NCBI RefSeq assembly: GCF_009805705.1
Contig: NZ_VSMB01000002.1
Span: 1-64,000, forward strand
Direction: 5' to 3'
Origin: Ruania rhizosphaerae
GTDB lineage: Bacteria; Actinomycetota; Actinomycetes; Actinomycetales; Beutenbergiaceae
DNA length: 64,000 nucleotides
The position numbers and the translations under genes are program-made. Below are positions 1-9,022 of the stretch, piece by piece. A model generated the notes under the pieces. The model was not told the origin of the DNA and searched no databases. It saw only the letters and a list, made by a program, of their open reading frames with translations. Positions within the stretch are counted from its first letter, which is position 1, and every line of letters begins with the position of its first letter.

Positions 1-1
1 T

Positions 2-370
2 GAGCTGCTCTGCCCGGGGATGTATTACTGGACCGGGCCTGATCGGGTGGCGTATCTGGTGGCCCCGGCGGGCACATTCGTCCTCCCCGGTGTCATCAGT
101 ACCCCGGGTCAGCCGATCATCAAGACCCGCCGCGTCGCGATCGCTTCGATGCGAGCCAACGCCCGGGCCATGCCTACCCGCCGCCACCAGGTGCGACCAA
201 CGGCAGGACAGCCGCCTCCCCGCACCAGTCCCGGCACCGGTTCTGGCACCGATCCAGGTCTTGATGCTGAGCCGCCCGTGAGCAACGCTGGCGTGCCCGC
301 CAGCCCTGGCACGACGTCGAGGCCCATCGACACCGACAGTTCCAATAGCACCGACCCACCACCCTTCTGA
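2..370 (+). CDS. Unrecognised protein, 3' part only
   Basis: This reading frame is open from the window edge, so the 5' end of the gene is probably outside; an internal ATG at 20 would give 116 residues. The first ~60 codons have strongly G/C-biased third positions, like real genes of this genome. The later part becomes a Pro/Ser/Thr-rich low-complexity tail from about residue 60 to the stop, which looks like a disordered C-terminus. I recognise no domain and propose no function. It runs toward mnmA, which lies on the other strand 248 bases beyond its stop. It could be a degenerate remnant or a spurious frame. Confidence 0.35.
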   Translation, partial: ELLCPGMYYWTGPDRVAYLVAPAGTFVLPGVISTPGQPIIKTRRVAIASMRANARAMPTRRHQVRPTAGQPPPRTSPGTGSGTDPGLDAEPPVSNAGVPASPGTTSRPIDTDSSNSTDPPPF

Positions 371-618
371 CCACCCCGCCCCGAACCCCGCCGACAGCCC
401 GTCGACGGGGACCGCGGCATGTCCACGAGCCAGAAGAGCCCCGCCGTCGGGGCGCCATGTGAGGCATGTGCACGCGTGGGCGCACGCCTGGCGTGGCACA
501 ACCTCGTTGCTTTGTCTCTCGCGGCGCGCGCGCTACCTCCGGACCAAGGCCTGTGCGCATGGCGACACCGCCGGACACGGCCACACCACAGAGGATGAAC
601 AAGCCAACCGGCCCGGCA
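371..618. other. Intergenic stretch, nothing recognised
   Basis: This lies between two convergent coding regions. Several short overlapping frames cross it on both strands, but none has a recognisable protein, a good start or consistent third-position bias. I see no RNA gene and no convincing terminator hairpin with a T-tract. Confidence 0.4.
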
Positions 619-1734
619 CTACACCCGGCTCAGCGCTGCCCCACGCCCCGCCTTCACGATGTTGCCCTGCCCAAGCACCCGCGACCCTTGATAGACCACG
701 ATCGACTGTCCAGGTGCGATCCCCCGCAGCGGCGACCCGAGCTCAGTCAGCAGTTCACCATCCCGCAGCATCACCCGCGAGTCCACGGGCTCCCCATGCG
801 CCCGGACCTGCACGCTCACCTCGGTCCACTCCTGTGCCGGCACGTCATCGGCCAACCAGACCACTTCACCGGCCGAGATCTCGGTCACCGAGAGCAACTC
901 GCTGGGCCCGACGACCACCCGGTTCGCGGCAGGGTCCACCTCCAGCACGTACCGGGGCTTGCCATCGGCAGCCGGCCGGTTCAAGCCGAGCCCGCGCCGC
1001 TGCCCCACTGTGTACGCGTACGCCCCATCATGCTCGCCGACAACCGCACCGTCGGCGTCCACCACCTCACCGGGAGCCGCGCCCAACCGGTCACGCAGGA
1101 AACCCTGGGTGTCGCCGTCGGCCACGAAGCAGATGTCGTAGGAGTCCGGCTTCGCCGAGACGCTCAGACCCCGCTCGGCAGCCTCGGCCCGCACCTGGTC
1201 CTTGCTCGCCACCTCACCCAGCGGGAACATCGCCCGCGCCAACCGCTCCGCCCCCATCACGGCCAGCACATACGACTGGTCCTTCTCCGGATCACCGGCG
1301 CGGTGCAGCTCACGCCGCACCCCGCCGCCCTGAGGAACGTCCACGATCCGCGCGTAATGCCCCGTCGCCACGGCATCGAAACCGAGCGCCAGCCCGCGAT
1401 CAAGCAGCGCGTCAAACTTGATGTGCTGGTTGCACCGCACACACGGGTTCGGCGTGCGACCGGCCGCGTACTCGGAGAGGAAGTCCGCGACCACCGTGTC
1501 CTCGAACTCCTCCGAGAGATCCCACACGTAGTACGGGATGCCCAGCACATCCGCGGCCCGCCGGGCGTCGGAGGCATCCTCGATCGAGCAGCACCCGCGC
1601 GATCCGTTGCGGTGCTGAGCCCGCGAGCGCGAGAGCGCCATGTGCACTCCCACCACGTCGTGCCCGGCATCGACCGCCCGGGCCGCCGCGACCGCCGAGT
1701 CCACTCCTCCGGAAAGTGCCGCCAGTACCCGCAT
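619..1734 (-). CDS. mnmA: tRNA-specific 2-thiouridylase MnmA
   Basis: MnmA catalyses ATP-dependent 2-thiolation of the wobble uridine (U34) in tRNAs for Lys, Glu and Gln, in the cytoplasm. The protein opens with the PP-loop ATP-pyrophosphatase motif [10 protein letters not shown]. It keeps the two catalytic cysteine contexts, NPCVRCNQ near residue 100 and [10 protein letters not shown] near residue 200, and TGHYARI. The length of 371 aa is normal. The ATG at 1734 was chosen because it shares one base with the upstream gene's stop (TGATG); a GTG one codon earlier is possible. The upstream cysteine desulfurase supplies persulfide sulfur, so the pair forms a translationally coupled thiolation unit. 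The same order (iscS-mnmA) is known from mycobacteria. Confidence 0.96.
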   Translation of the reverse strand: MRVLAALSGGVDSAVAAARAVDAGHDVVGVHMALSRSRAQHRNGSRGCCSIEDASDARRAADVLGIPYYVWDLSEEFEDTVVADFLSEYAAGRTPNPCVRCNQHIKFDALLDRGLALGFDAVATGHYARIVDVPQGGGVRRELHRAGDPEKDQSYVLAVMGAERLARAMFPLGEVASKDQVRAEAAERGLSVSAKPDSYDICFVADGDTQGFLRDRLGAAPGEVVDADGAVVGEHDGAYAYTVGQRRGLGLNRPAADGKPRYVLEVDPAANRVVVGPSELLSVTEISAGEVVWLADDVPAQEWTEVSVQVRAHGEPVDSRVMLRDGELLTELGSPLRGIAPGQSIVVYQGSRVLGQGNIVKAGRGAALSRV

Positions 1735-2915
1735 CACACACCCACCTTCACATCACGCTTCTTCCGAGGCCGATAGGCCGCCCGCGCCTGCTCGACCGCC
1801 CGCGGCAGCACCCCAAGCAACGTATCCACATCCCGCTCACTCGAGGTCCACCCCAGGGTGAGGCGAAGACCGGAGCGGGCTGCGCCGTCGTCGGCCCCCA
1901 TGGCAGCCAGCACGTGCGACGGCTGCTGCACCCCCGCCTGGCATGCCGACCCCGACGACGCGCACACCCCCGCCGCATCGAGTGCGAACAACAACGCGTC
2001 GGCATCGGCGCCATCCACCCGCACATGCAGGTTGCCCGGCAGCCGGCCCGCCCCCTCGGGCCCGCTCAGGTGCACGTCCGGGATCGCGCGCATCCCCGCC
2101 AGCATCCGGTCACGCAAGCCTGCCAGGCGCACCGCTTCGCTCTCCCGGACGGACACCGCCTCGCGCAGCGCGACAGCGAACGCTCTGATCGCCGGCACGG
2201 GGATCGTCCCGGACCGCACCGACCGCTCCTGCCCTCCCCCGTGCAGCACCGGCGTCAGGCCCAGCTCGCGGCGGGCGAGCAACGCTCCGATCCCGATCGG
2301 TGCACCAAGCTTGTGGCCGGAGACGGTCAACGCATCGACGCCGCTGCCGGCGAAGTCCAGCGGCACCTGACCCACAGCCTGCACGGCATCAGAGTGCGTC
2401 GGCACGCCCGCCCTGCGCGCTACCTCGACCACCTGCTCGATCGGCTGCAGCGTGCCGACCTCGTTGTTGGCCCACATCACCGACACCACCGCGGTCTGCT
2501 CCGTCACTGCGGCCGCGAACGCGTCCAGGTCGAGCCGACCAGCCTCGTCCACGCCCACCTCGATGAGGTCCGCCCGCTCGTGGGCGGCAAGCCACTGCGC
2601 GCTCTCCTGCACAGCAGGATGCTCGACGGCGGAGGTCACCATCCCCCGTCGCGTATCCGTGGCGCGGGCACGCCAGATGCCCTGAACGGCGAGATTGTCG
2701 GCCTCCGTGCCGCCGGCGGTGAAGATCACTTCAGTCGGGTGGGCGCCCAGGTCGGCGGCGATCGACTCCCGCGACTCCTCCACGAGGCGCCGCGCGGCGC
2801 GGCCGGCGGCGTGTAGGGAGGAGGGGTTGCCCACCTGTTCCAGCGCCTCGGCGTACGCGGCCGCCGCCCCCGGTCGAACCGGGGTCGTCGCCGCGTGGTC
2901 GAGGTAGGTCGTCAC
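1734..2915 (-). CDS. iscS: Cysteine desulfurase (NifS/IscS class V aminotransferase)
   Basis: This PLP enzyme converts cysteine to alanine and an enzyme-bound persulfide used for tRNA thiolation and Fe-S cluster assembly. The sequence shows the N-terminal [18 protein letters not shown], the histidine context SAVEHPAV, the PLP-lysine motif SGHKLGAP, and the persulfide cysteine in [11 protein letters not shown] near residue 325. At 393 aa it has the usual length. Its stop overlaps the mnmA start, which points to tRNA 2-thiolation as at least one of its roles. The first residues [12 protein letters not shown] match the family start closely, which fixes the initiation codon at 2915. The symbol iscS is used by synteny; a purely MnmA-dedicated desulfurase cannot be excluded. 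Confidence 0.95.
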   Translation of the reverse strand: MTTYLDHAATTPVRPGAAAAYAEALEQVGNPSSLHAAGRAARRLVEESRESIAADLGAHPTEVIFTAGGTEADNLAVQGIWRARATDTRRGMVTSAVEHPAVQESAQWLAAHERADLIEVGVDEAGRLDLDAFAAAVTEQTAVVSVMWANNEVGTLQPIEQVVEVARRAGVPTHSDAVQAVGQVPLDFAGSGVDALTVSGHKLGAPIGIGALLARRELGLTPVLHGGGQERSVRSGTIPVPAIRAFAVALREAVSVRESEAVRLAGLRDRMLAGMRAIPDVHLSGPEGAGRLPGNLHVRVDGADADALLFALDAAGVCASSGSACQAGVQQPSHVLAAMGADDGAARSGLRLTLGWTSSERDVDTLLGVLPRAVEQARAAYRPRKKRDVKVGV

Positions 2916-2978
2916 AGCGTTCCAGTCTACGTTCGCCCCATCAGGTGCCGACCGGCACTGGGGGTAGACCTGCTCACA

Positions 2979-3707
2979 TCAACGAGCCTGATCGTGCGCT
3001 GCCTCGATGCGCACATCGTGACCATCACCACGGCGCGGACCGTCGAGCTCCCGGGTGGAGACGCAGATCCCGGTGACCGAGTCCAGGCGCACTTCGAACC
3101 GTGTCGCGTATCCGCCCTCGCGGCGCGGCTCGTCCGGGCGGAGGTACTCCTCTGCAGCCACCGCGCAGTCCAGGAGCGGGCAGCAGGAGCAGCGGGGGTC
3201 GTAGTCCGCGGTCGGTCGCAGGACTGCCTCCCAGGCGGGACGCCCGTGGTGGGTGACCTCCCGGACTGACTCGATGACGGTGCCGTCCGCCAGTTCACGG
3301 GGGTCCAGCATGGCGACCCAGTGATAGTTGACGTACATCGGCACATCGTGGTCGTACTCGTCTCCGAAACGCTCGGCCACCAGACCGTCGTCAGCGAACC
3401 GCGGCTCCGGAGCGCTCGGAACGGAAGGTGTCAATGGCTGACGCATCTCCGGAGGCAGCGGCGACCATCCCACCAGTGGTGCGATCGATGGCCCGACTGA
3501 TGATGGCTCTGGCCGTGGCGGAGGCTCCTCCTCCAGCATTCGCCCCTGCAGATCCTCCACCCGCATCCGCGCCGGTCGCTCGATCCACGCCCGTACCGGC
3601 TCCCCTGCATGCGGGCCGCGCCACGAGGCCGTGAACGCCACACGCTGCCACAGCCACGGGCTCGAGCGCGCGAGGCGGCGAAACCTCTCCTCGCTCACCC
3701 CACCCAT
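2979..3707 (-). CDS. Conserved hypothetical protein with C-terminal Cys cluster
   Basis: I cannot assign a function. The 242-aa protein starts MGGVSEERF; a GTG three codons in, giving VSEERF, is equally possible. It has an N-terminal part rich in Trp/Arg (ARSSPWLWQRV, TASWRGP), a Pro-rich middle, and a C-terminal half containing MYVNYHWVAMLDP followed by a compact cysteine group (DPRCSCCPLLDC) that could bind a metal. There is no signal peptide with the chosen start. The beta-rich pattern is vaguely like outer-membrane lipoprotein-sorting (LolA-like) folds seen in actinobacterial unknowns, but that is a guess. It is transcribed away from the neighbouring PQQ-like repeat gene; the two 5' ends nearly touch, so one of the two starts may be set too far upstream. 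Confidence 0.7.
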   Translation of the reverse strand: MGGVSEERFRRLARSSPWLWQRVAFTASWRGPHAGEPVRAWIERPARMRVEDLQGRMLEEEPPPRPEPSSVGPSIAPLVGWSPLPPEMRQPLTPSVPSAPEPRFADDGLVAERFGDEYDHDVPMYVNYHWVAMLDPRELADGTVIESVREVTHHGRPAWEAVLRPTADYDPRCSCCPLLDCAVAAEEYLRPDEPRREGGYATRFEVRLDSVTGICVSTRELDGPRRGDGHDVRIEAAHDQAR

Positions 3708-3716
3708 CCAGGCAGT

Positions 3717-5135
3717 ATGCCGGACACCTCCTGGCCCCGATACGGTGACCATGTGCATGAGGAAGGCAAGAGCAAGGCCCGTCGCCACCATCGTGCCCTC
3801 CTGACCGTCGGGGCCGCCGTCGGTGTCTTCCTCGTGATCGCGCTCGTGCTGGCACGGATCCTGATGGCCGGAGCAAGTGACAGCGCAAGCGAGGACAGGC
3901 CCGGCTCCACCACACCACCCCAGCTGGACACGGCGTGGGTCATCACCCCGTCCGAGGCGGCCGGCACCGACGCCGTGGGTGAGTTCATCCTCGGCACTGA
4001 CAACGCCTTCACCGGCCCGCCCTTCATCACCACCGACGAGGCCTGGGTAGCGCTCGCCGGCCCGGAAGACGCCCGGCGGGCGAGCGTCGTGCTCGGGATC
4101 GACCCGCAGACCGGTACCACGATGTGGCAGCACGACCTGCCGTCGGGGCTCTGCGGGGCCGAAGCGGTCAACGGCGCCGTGGGGTGCGTGTACCGCTCCG
4201 ACGACGGCTGGGCGGTCCTGGTGATCGATGCCGCCACCGGGGAGATCACCGGGGAAGGACCGGCGACGGCGATCGCGTCCGTCCGCACGGTCAGCTTCAG
4301 CGAGACGGGGCTACTCATCGTCGGGGAGGGGCGGCGAATCGCGTTGACCATGGTCGGCCCCGACGGGAGCCTCATCTGGCAGGAGAAGTTTGCCGACATC
4401 GCCGGCAGCGAGCGCCTGTTCGACACCTTCCTGCAGGAGCAGATGAACGGCGAGGACAACGCCGAACCGGCGATGGAGCGCCCCCGCTGGCGGGCGCTGA
4501 CCGGCCCGCACGTGCTGCTCTGGTCCACCCCGGGCGCGGCCGTCATCAATACCGAGACCGGCGACGTCCTCGCGCACGAGTGCCGTCGGGCCACGGCCAG
4601 CGAGGACCACTACTACTGCGCCACCGACGACGGAATCGTGCGGCACGAGCTGGACGGGTCGCCGTCGTGGACCCTGCCCCACCTGGACCTGGTCAGCCCA
4701 CCCGACACCACACCGGCCCGCCCGGTGGCCGTGGACGCGCAGAATAAGGTCGTAGCGGTCGACTGGGACTCACCGCAGGCGCAAGGACCGGTGATCGCAC
4801 TCGAGCTTCGCGCCGACGACTTCCGCCTTCCACCGCTCGCGGGAGGCACACCCGAGCATTACACGGTTCAGGGCGAGAACACCCTCGTCGCGCTGGAGAC
4901 CACCAGCGACACCATCAGGTGGCAACTGGACATCTCCCCATACTCCGGATCGGACGTCCTGGCCGTCGGTGACCTCCTGGTGATCGACTCCTCACCGATG
5001 CTGGGCGTCGATGCCAACACCGGCGAGGTGCTGTGGGAGCGCACCACCTTCATCGGCCTCTACCTGCACGTCATCGAGGACGAGACGCTCGCCACCCTGG
5101 GGTTCGACGAACTCGCCCGGTTCGAGTTGCCCTAG
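3717..5135 (+). CDS. Membrane-anchored PQQ-like beta-propeller protein
   Basis: This 472-aa protein has a short basic cytoplasmic N-terminus (EEGKSKARRHHR), one transmembrane segment at about residues 25-50 (LLTVGAAVGVFLVIALVLAR) and a large extracytoplasmic domain. That domain carries repeated propeller motifs such as DPQTGTTMWQHDL, DAATGEITGEG, NTETGDVLAHE and DANTGEVLWERT, typical of the PQQ/WD-like 'outer membrane assembly BamB-like' repeat superfamily. In Gram-positives such anchored propellers have no fixed role; a scaffold or sensor function in the envelope is inferred. The start is ATG 3717, with GTG 3753 as a good alternative that leaves more room for a promoter. Its TAG stop interlocks with the stop of etfA on the other strand through the four bases CTAG. 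Confidence 0.82.
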   Translation: MPDTSWPRYGDHVHEEGKSKARRHHRALLTVGAAVGVFLVIALVLARILMAGASDSASEDRPGSTTPPQLDTAWVITPSEAAGTDAVGEFILGTDNAFTGPPFITTDEAWVALAGPEDARRASVVLGIDPQTGTTMWQHDLPSGLCGAEAVNGAVGCVYRSDDGWAVLVIDAATGEITGEGPATAIASVRTVSFSETGLLIVGEGRRIALTMVGPDGSLIWQEKFADIAGSERLFDTFLQEQMNGEDNAEPAMERPRWRALTGPHVLLWSTPGAAVINTETGDVLAHECRRATASEDHYYCATDDGIVRHELDGSPSWTLPHLDLVSPPDTTPARPVAVDAQNKVVAVDWDSPQAQGPVIALELRADDFRLPPLAGGTPEHYTVQGENTLVALETTSDTIRWQLDISPYSGSDVLAVGDLLVIDSSPMLGVDANTGEVLWERTTFIGLYLHVIEDETLATLGFDELARFELP

Positions 5136-6091
5136 GACTGCGCCCGATGCTCGCGGATCGCCTCGGCAGCATCGGTGAGCACGGAGGCCAGGTCCCCCAC
5201 GACGGCGAAGTCGGCCATCTCCACGAGCGGCGCCTCCGCGTCGATATTCACCGCGACGATGGTCTGCGAGGCCGACATCCCGCCGATGTGGTGCGGCGCC
5301 CCGGAGATCCCGGCGCCGAGGTACAGCCGCGGCGCCACCGTCACCCCCGTCTGCCCGACCTGCGCATCGTGCGGCAGCCACCCCTCGTCCACGCAGTCAC
5401 GCGTGGTGCCCACTGCCGCCCCGAGCACGTCCGCCAGCTCGTGCACCGGGTCGAAATCGCCGAAGGTGCCACGCCCCGCGGCCACCACGATGGCCGCCTC
5501 GGCCAGAGGTGGACGCGCACTGTCGCTGTCGTGCACCTCCCGGCTCACCAGTTCCAGCCCCGCCGGCACCTGCGCGGTCACGGTCAGGGCGCCGGTGACC
5601 ACGTCGACCGGAGTCTGAACCGGCTCGGCCTGCACGGCGTTCGGGCGCACCGTGGCCACACCCCGATCGGTGGTGACCGCGCAAGAGGTGTCCCACGTGC
5701 CCCCGAAGGCGCGTTTGGAGCCCGCCAGGTGTCCCTCGTGCAGCCGCAGATCCCCCACATCGACGAGCAGCCCTGCCCGCAGGTGATGCGCGGTGTGCGC
5801 GGCGATCTCCTTGGTGCCGAATGTGGAGGTGAGCAGCACCGCCGTCGCGTCCAGCTGCGTGGCCGCATCTGCCAGCGCCTGCCCGACGGCGGCCGGTGCG
5901 TCCATCGCGACGCCACCGGTCTCCAGGTGGACCAGCCGGGTGACCCCATAGCGCCCCAGGGTCTGCACGGCTTCGCTGCCGAGCGGCGCGGGTGCCACGG
6001 CGACGACGTCGCCCACCTGCCGGGCGAGCGTCACGGCCTCGAGGACACCTTCTCGAGGATCGCCGTCGAGGTAGACCACTGCCGTTGCCAT
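5132..6091 (-). CDS. etfA: Electron transfer flavoprotein alpha subunit
   Basis: EtfA binds FAD and, with EtfB, passes electrons from acyl-CoA and other dehydrogenases to the respiratory chain. The 319-aa protein has an N-terminal alpha/beta domain (VVYLDGDP...) and the diagnostic C-terminal FAD domain, with VAAGRGTFGDFDPVHELADVLGAAVGTTR, QVGQTGVTVAP, YLGAGISGAPHHIGGM and VAVNIDAEAPLVEMADFAVVGD motifs seen in short segments from about residue 190 onward. Its ATG shares one base with the etfB stop (TGATG), so the subunits are translationally coupled. The stop overlaps that of the convergent PQQ-like repeat gene (CTAG). Confidence 0.95.
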   Translation of the reverse strand: MATAVVYLDGDPREGVLEAVTLARQVGDVVAVAPAPLGSEAVQTLGRYGVTRLVHLETGGVAMDAPAAVGQALADAATQLDATAVLLTSTFGTKEIAAHTAHHLRAGLLVDVGDLRLHEGHLAGSKRAFGGTWDTSCAVTTDRGVATVRPNAVQAEPVQTPVDVVTGALTVTAQVPAGLELVSREVHDSDSARPPLAEAAIVVAAGRGTFGDFDPVHELADVLGAAVGTTRDCVDEGWLPHDAQVGQTGVTVAPRLYLGAGISGAPHHIGGMSASQTIVAVNIDAEAPLVEMADFAVVGDLASVLTDAAEAIREHRAQS

Positions 6092-6864
6092 CAGATCAAC
6101 CCTTCGGAGATGAGGTAGTCGGCGAGTTTGCGCCCACCCTGCCCGTCGTCGTCGGTCACGAGTTCTGGGCCGGCTCTGTCCGGCCGGCGGCTCGCCTCGA
6201 GCACCTGGGTGCGGGAGACGACGTCGGCGGCGGCGAGCCCGAGGTCAGCGAGCGAGACGGTGGCGACCTCCTTGGAGCGGGCCGCGAGGATCTCCTTCAT
6301 CTTCGGCAGCCGTGGGCTGTTCGCCACATCCGTCACCGAGATCACGGCCGGCAACGGGGCACGCCACGTCTCCGTGGCGCCGGCCACATCGCGCTTGATC
6401 GTCACGACCCCATCTGCGGAGGACACCTCATGGGCCACCGTCATCTGCGGAAGGCCCAATTCGGCGGCCAGGAGTGAGGGCACCACAGCGCCGAGCCCAT
6501 CCAGTGCCGCCATCCCGGTCACGACGGCGTCCACCTCACCGATCGAGCGCACGGCGGCTGCGAGCGCCGTGGTCGTGGCGGCGTAGTCGGCACCGACCAG
6601 CGCGTCGTCGATCACGTGCAGGCCGCGGTCTGCACCCATCTGCAGGGCACGGCGGACCGCGTCGACCGCTGGCGCAGGGCCGACGGTCACGGCGATCACT
6701 TCAGCCTCGGAGGCTCCCTCGCCCAAGGCCAGTGCAGCCTCGACGGCGTTCTCGTCCACCTCGTTCAGCGTGCCGTCCTCGGTGGAACGCACGGCGCGCC
6801 CCTCCGAGAAGGCCCGCGCGGACTCCAACTCGGGTACATGCTTCACGCACACTACGATTCGCAT
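6091..6864 (-). CDS. etfB: Electron transfer flavoprotein beta subunit
   Basis: This is the AMP-binding partner of EtfA in the ETF heterodimer. The start MRIVVCVKHVPE at 6864 is the canonical EtfB N-terminus. LNEVDENAVEAAL, VTVGPAPA, GADRGLHV and the adenosine-binding region VVTGMAALDGLGAVVPSLLAAELG are visible, and the length of 257 aa is standard. A longer frame extends upstream but lacks family similarity. In mycobacteria etfBA (fixAB) lies in the same block as iscS and mnmA; here that order is kept but two other genes sit between. Confidence 0.95.
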   Translation of the reverse strand: MRIVVCVKHVPELESARAFSEGRAVRSTEDGTLNEVDENAVEAALALGEGASEAEVIAVTVGPAPAVDAVRRALQMGADRGLHVIDDALVGADYAATTTALAAAVRSIGEVDAVVTGMAALDGLGAVVPSLLAAELGLPQMTVAHEVSSADGVVTIKRDVAGATETWRAPLPAVISVTDVANSPRLPKMKEILAARSKEVATVSLADLGLAAADVVSRTQVLEASRRPDRAGPELVTDDDGQGGRKLADYLISEGLI

Positions 6865-6925
6865 ACGCCCAGCCTGCCACTCCCGGCAGCCGGAGCCGCA
6901 ATTTCCCCCGACCGTGGACCACATC

Positions 6926-9022
6926 GTGACCATCTCCCCCGCCCCTGTGCTCGAGACCGCCGCACGCGCGTCCGACACAGCCCGCCGGTGCGCCGTCGAG
7001 CCGGACCGGTTCGGCGTGCATCTTCGAGCCGAGGGCGTCGAGGCGATGGTCCACGCGCCCCGGGCCGTCGCCGTCGACCTGTGCCTGCTCGACCCGGGAG
7101 CTGACGGCACCTGGCAGGAGCGGCGGGTGCGGCTGCACCGCGCTCGGTGGGGGCGCTGGGCGGGTTTCGTCCCCGGAGTGCGGGCCGGTCAGGCGTACGG
7201 ATTGCGGGTGCACGGTCCGTGGGAACCGACCCACGGGCTCTGGCACAACTCCGACACGCTGCTGCTGGACCCCTACGCCCGAGGTATCGCTGACGGGATC
7301 GGCGTGGTGGTGGACGACGCCTTCGACGGCGACCCGGCACAGCACCCGCGGATCCCCTGGGAGACGACCGTGGTGTACGAGGCACACGTGCGCGGTCTGA
7401 CCCAGCGCCTGCCCGGTGTGCCGGAGCACCTGCGCGGCACCTACGCAGGCCTGGCGCACCCCGAGACCGTGGCGTACCTCAAGGACCTGGGGGTGACCGC
7501 CGTCGAGCTGCTGCCGATCCACGCGAAGGCGAGCGAACCGGCCCTCACCCAGCGCGGGATGAGCAACTACTGGGGGTACAACACGCTCGGGTTCTTCGCC
7601 CCCGAGCCCTCCTACGCAACAGCGGCCGCACAAGAGGCGGGACCGGCGGCCGTGCTGGACGAGGTCAAGGGCATGGTCTCGCTGCTGCACGAGGCGGGGC
7701 TCGAGGTGATCCTCGACGTCGTCTACAACCACACCTGCGAGGGTGGTCTCGACGGACCGCTGCTGTCCTGGCGCGGACTGGACGGTGCCGGCTACTACCT
7801 GCACCAGGGCATCACCCACACCGCCTACCTGGACGTGACCGGGACCGGGAACTCCCTCGACTTCCGCAACCCGGTCGTGGTGCGGATGGCGCTGGACTCG
7901 CTGCGGTACTGGTCGCAGGTGGTGGGCGTGGACGGCTTCCGCTTCGACCTGGCCGTCACTCTGGCGCGGCGCGGGGAGCGTTTCAAGCCCGATCACCCCT
8001 TCCTGGTGGCGCTGAGCACCGACCCCGAGCTGTCACCGCTGAAGCTGATCGCCGAACCGTGGGACGTCGGCCCCGACGGGTGGCGCACCGGTCAGTTCCC
8101 GGCCCCGATGGCCGAGTGGAACGATCAGTTCCGGGACGCGATCCGGACGTTCTGGATCGCCGACGCCGCCGCCACGGTGCACGGGAACAGCGGGCACGAC
8201 CTGCGCGATCTGGCCACCCGCCTGGCCGGATCGGCTGACATGTTCGCTCACGAACCTCCGCCGGACGGGCGCGGACCGGGCGCCTCGATCAACTACGTCA
8301 CCGCCCACGACGGGTTCACCCTCGCCGATCTCGTGGCCTACGACCACAAGCACAACGAAGCCAACGGCGAGGACAACCAGGACGGCAGCAACCACAACAT
8401 CTCGTGGAACCACGGGGTCGAGGGCGAGACGGATGACCCGGAGATCCTCGCCCACCGGCGCCGCACCATGCGCAACGTGCTCGGCACCCTGCTGCTGGCC
8501 TCGGGTACCCCGATGCTCACCGCCGGGGACGAGCTGGGGCGCACCCAGCACGGCAACAACAACGCCTACTGCCTCGACGACGAGACCGTCTGGGTGGACT
8601 GGCACCTGGCGCCCTGGCAGGAGGACCTGCTCGCCACCACCCGCCACCTGCTGGCGCTGCGGCGTCAGCACCCGGCACTGCGCCCAGGCCGGTTCGAGGT
8701 CCCCGATCCCGTGCACCCGGCGCTGGCGTGGTACGACGAGCACGGGGCGTCGATGACGGTCGAGCGCTGGCACGACGTGCACCGCCGGGTGCTGCAGATG
8801 TACCGGCGCCCGCAGCTGCCTGAGCAGGGCTCGGACGCGCTGGTGGTGATCAACGGCGCTGCCAACCCGGTGCGGGTGACCCTCACCAGCGCCGGAGCCG
8901 ATCAGTTCCGGCTGGTATGGGACTCGGCGCGGAAGACGCCGCCGCCAGATGCCGAGATGGCCGACGCGGGCACCACGGTGACGATGCCGGAACTGAGCAT
9001 GCGGGTGTACCTGAGCTGCTAG
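6926..9022 (+). CDS. glgX: Glycogen debranching enzyme GlgX
   Basis: GlgX is an isoamylase-type GH13 enzyme that hydrolyses the alpha-1,6 branches left on phosphorylase-limit glycogen. The protein has an N-terminal CBM48-like domain, then VVYEAHVRGLTQ, ILDVVYNHTCEG, the nucleophile region GVDGFRFDLAVTLAR, the acid/base region LIAEPWDVGPDGW and the third catalytic region NYVTAHDGFTLADLV. The stretch NEANGEDNQDGSNHN is characteristic of GlgX. The best start is GTG 6926 (698 aa, typical length); no strong ribosome-binding site is visible. It stands apart from the glgP/glgE cluster about 14 kb away. Its stop interlocks through CTAG with that of the convergent AroM-family gene. Confidence 0.94.
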   Translation: MTISPAPVLETAARASDTARRCAVEPDRFGVHLRAEGVEAMVHAPRAVAVDLCLLDPGADGTWQERRVRLHRARWGRWAGFVPGVRAGQAYGLRVHGPWEPTHGLWHNSDTLLLDPYARGIADGIGVVVDDAFDGDPAQHPRIPWETTVVYEAHVRGLTQRLPGVPEHLRGTYAGLAHPETVAYLKDLGVTAVELLPIHAKASEPALTQRGMSNYWGYNTLGFFAPEPSYATAAAQEAGPAAVLDEVKGMVSLLHEAGLEVILDVVYNHTCEGGLDGPLLSWRGLDGAGYYLHQGITHTAYLDVTGTGNSLDFRNPVVVRMALDSLRYWSQVVGVDGFRFDLAVTLARRGERFKPDHPFLVALSTDPELSPLKLIAEPWDVGPDGWRTGQFPAPMAEWNDQFRDAIRTFWIADAAATVHGNSGHDLRDLATRLAGSADMFAHEPPPDGRGPGASINYVTAHDGFTLADLVAYDHKHNEANGEDNQDGSNHNISWNHGVEGETDDPEILAHRRRTMRNVLGTLLLASGTPMLTAGDELGRTQHGNNNAYCLDDETVWVDWHLAPWQEDLLATTRHLLALRRQHPALRPGRFEVPDPVHPALAWYDEHGASMTVERWHDVHRRVLQMYRRPQLPEQGSDALVVINGAANPVRVTLTSAGADQFRLVWDSARKTPPPDAEMADAGTTVTMPELSMRVYLSC

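Noticed and set aside
459-1776. Two long Arg/Pro/His-rich plus-strand frames over mnmA
   Set aside because: Composition is typical of shadow frames, and mnmA on the minus strand explains the region.
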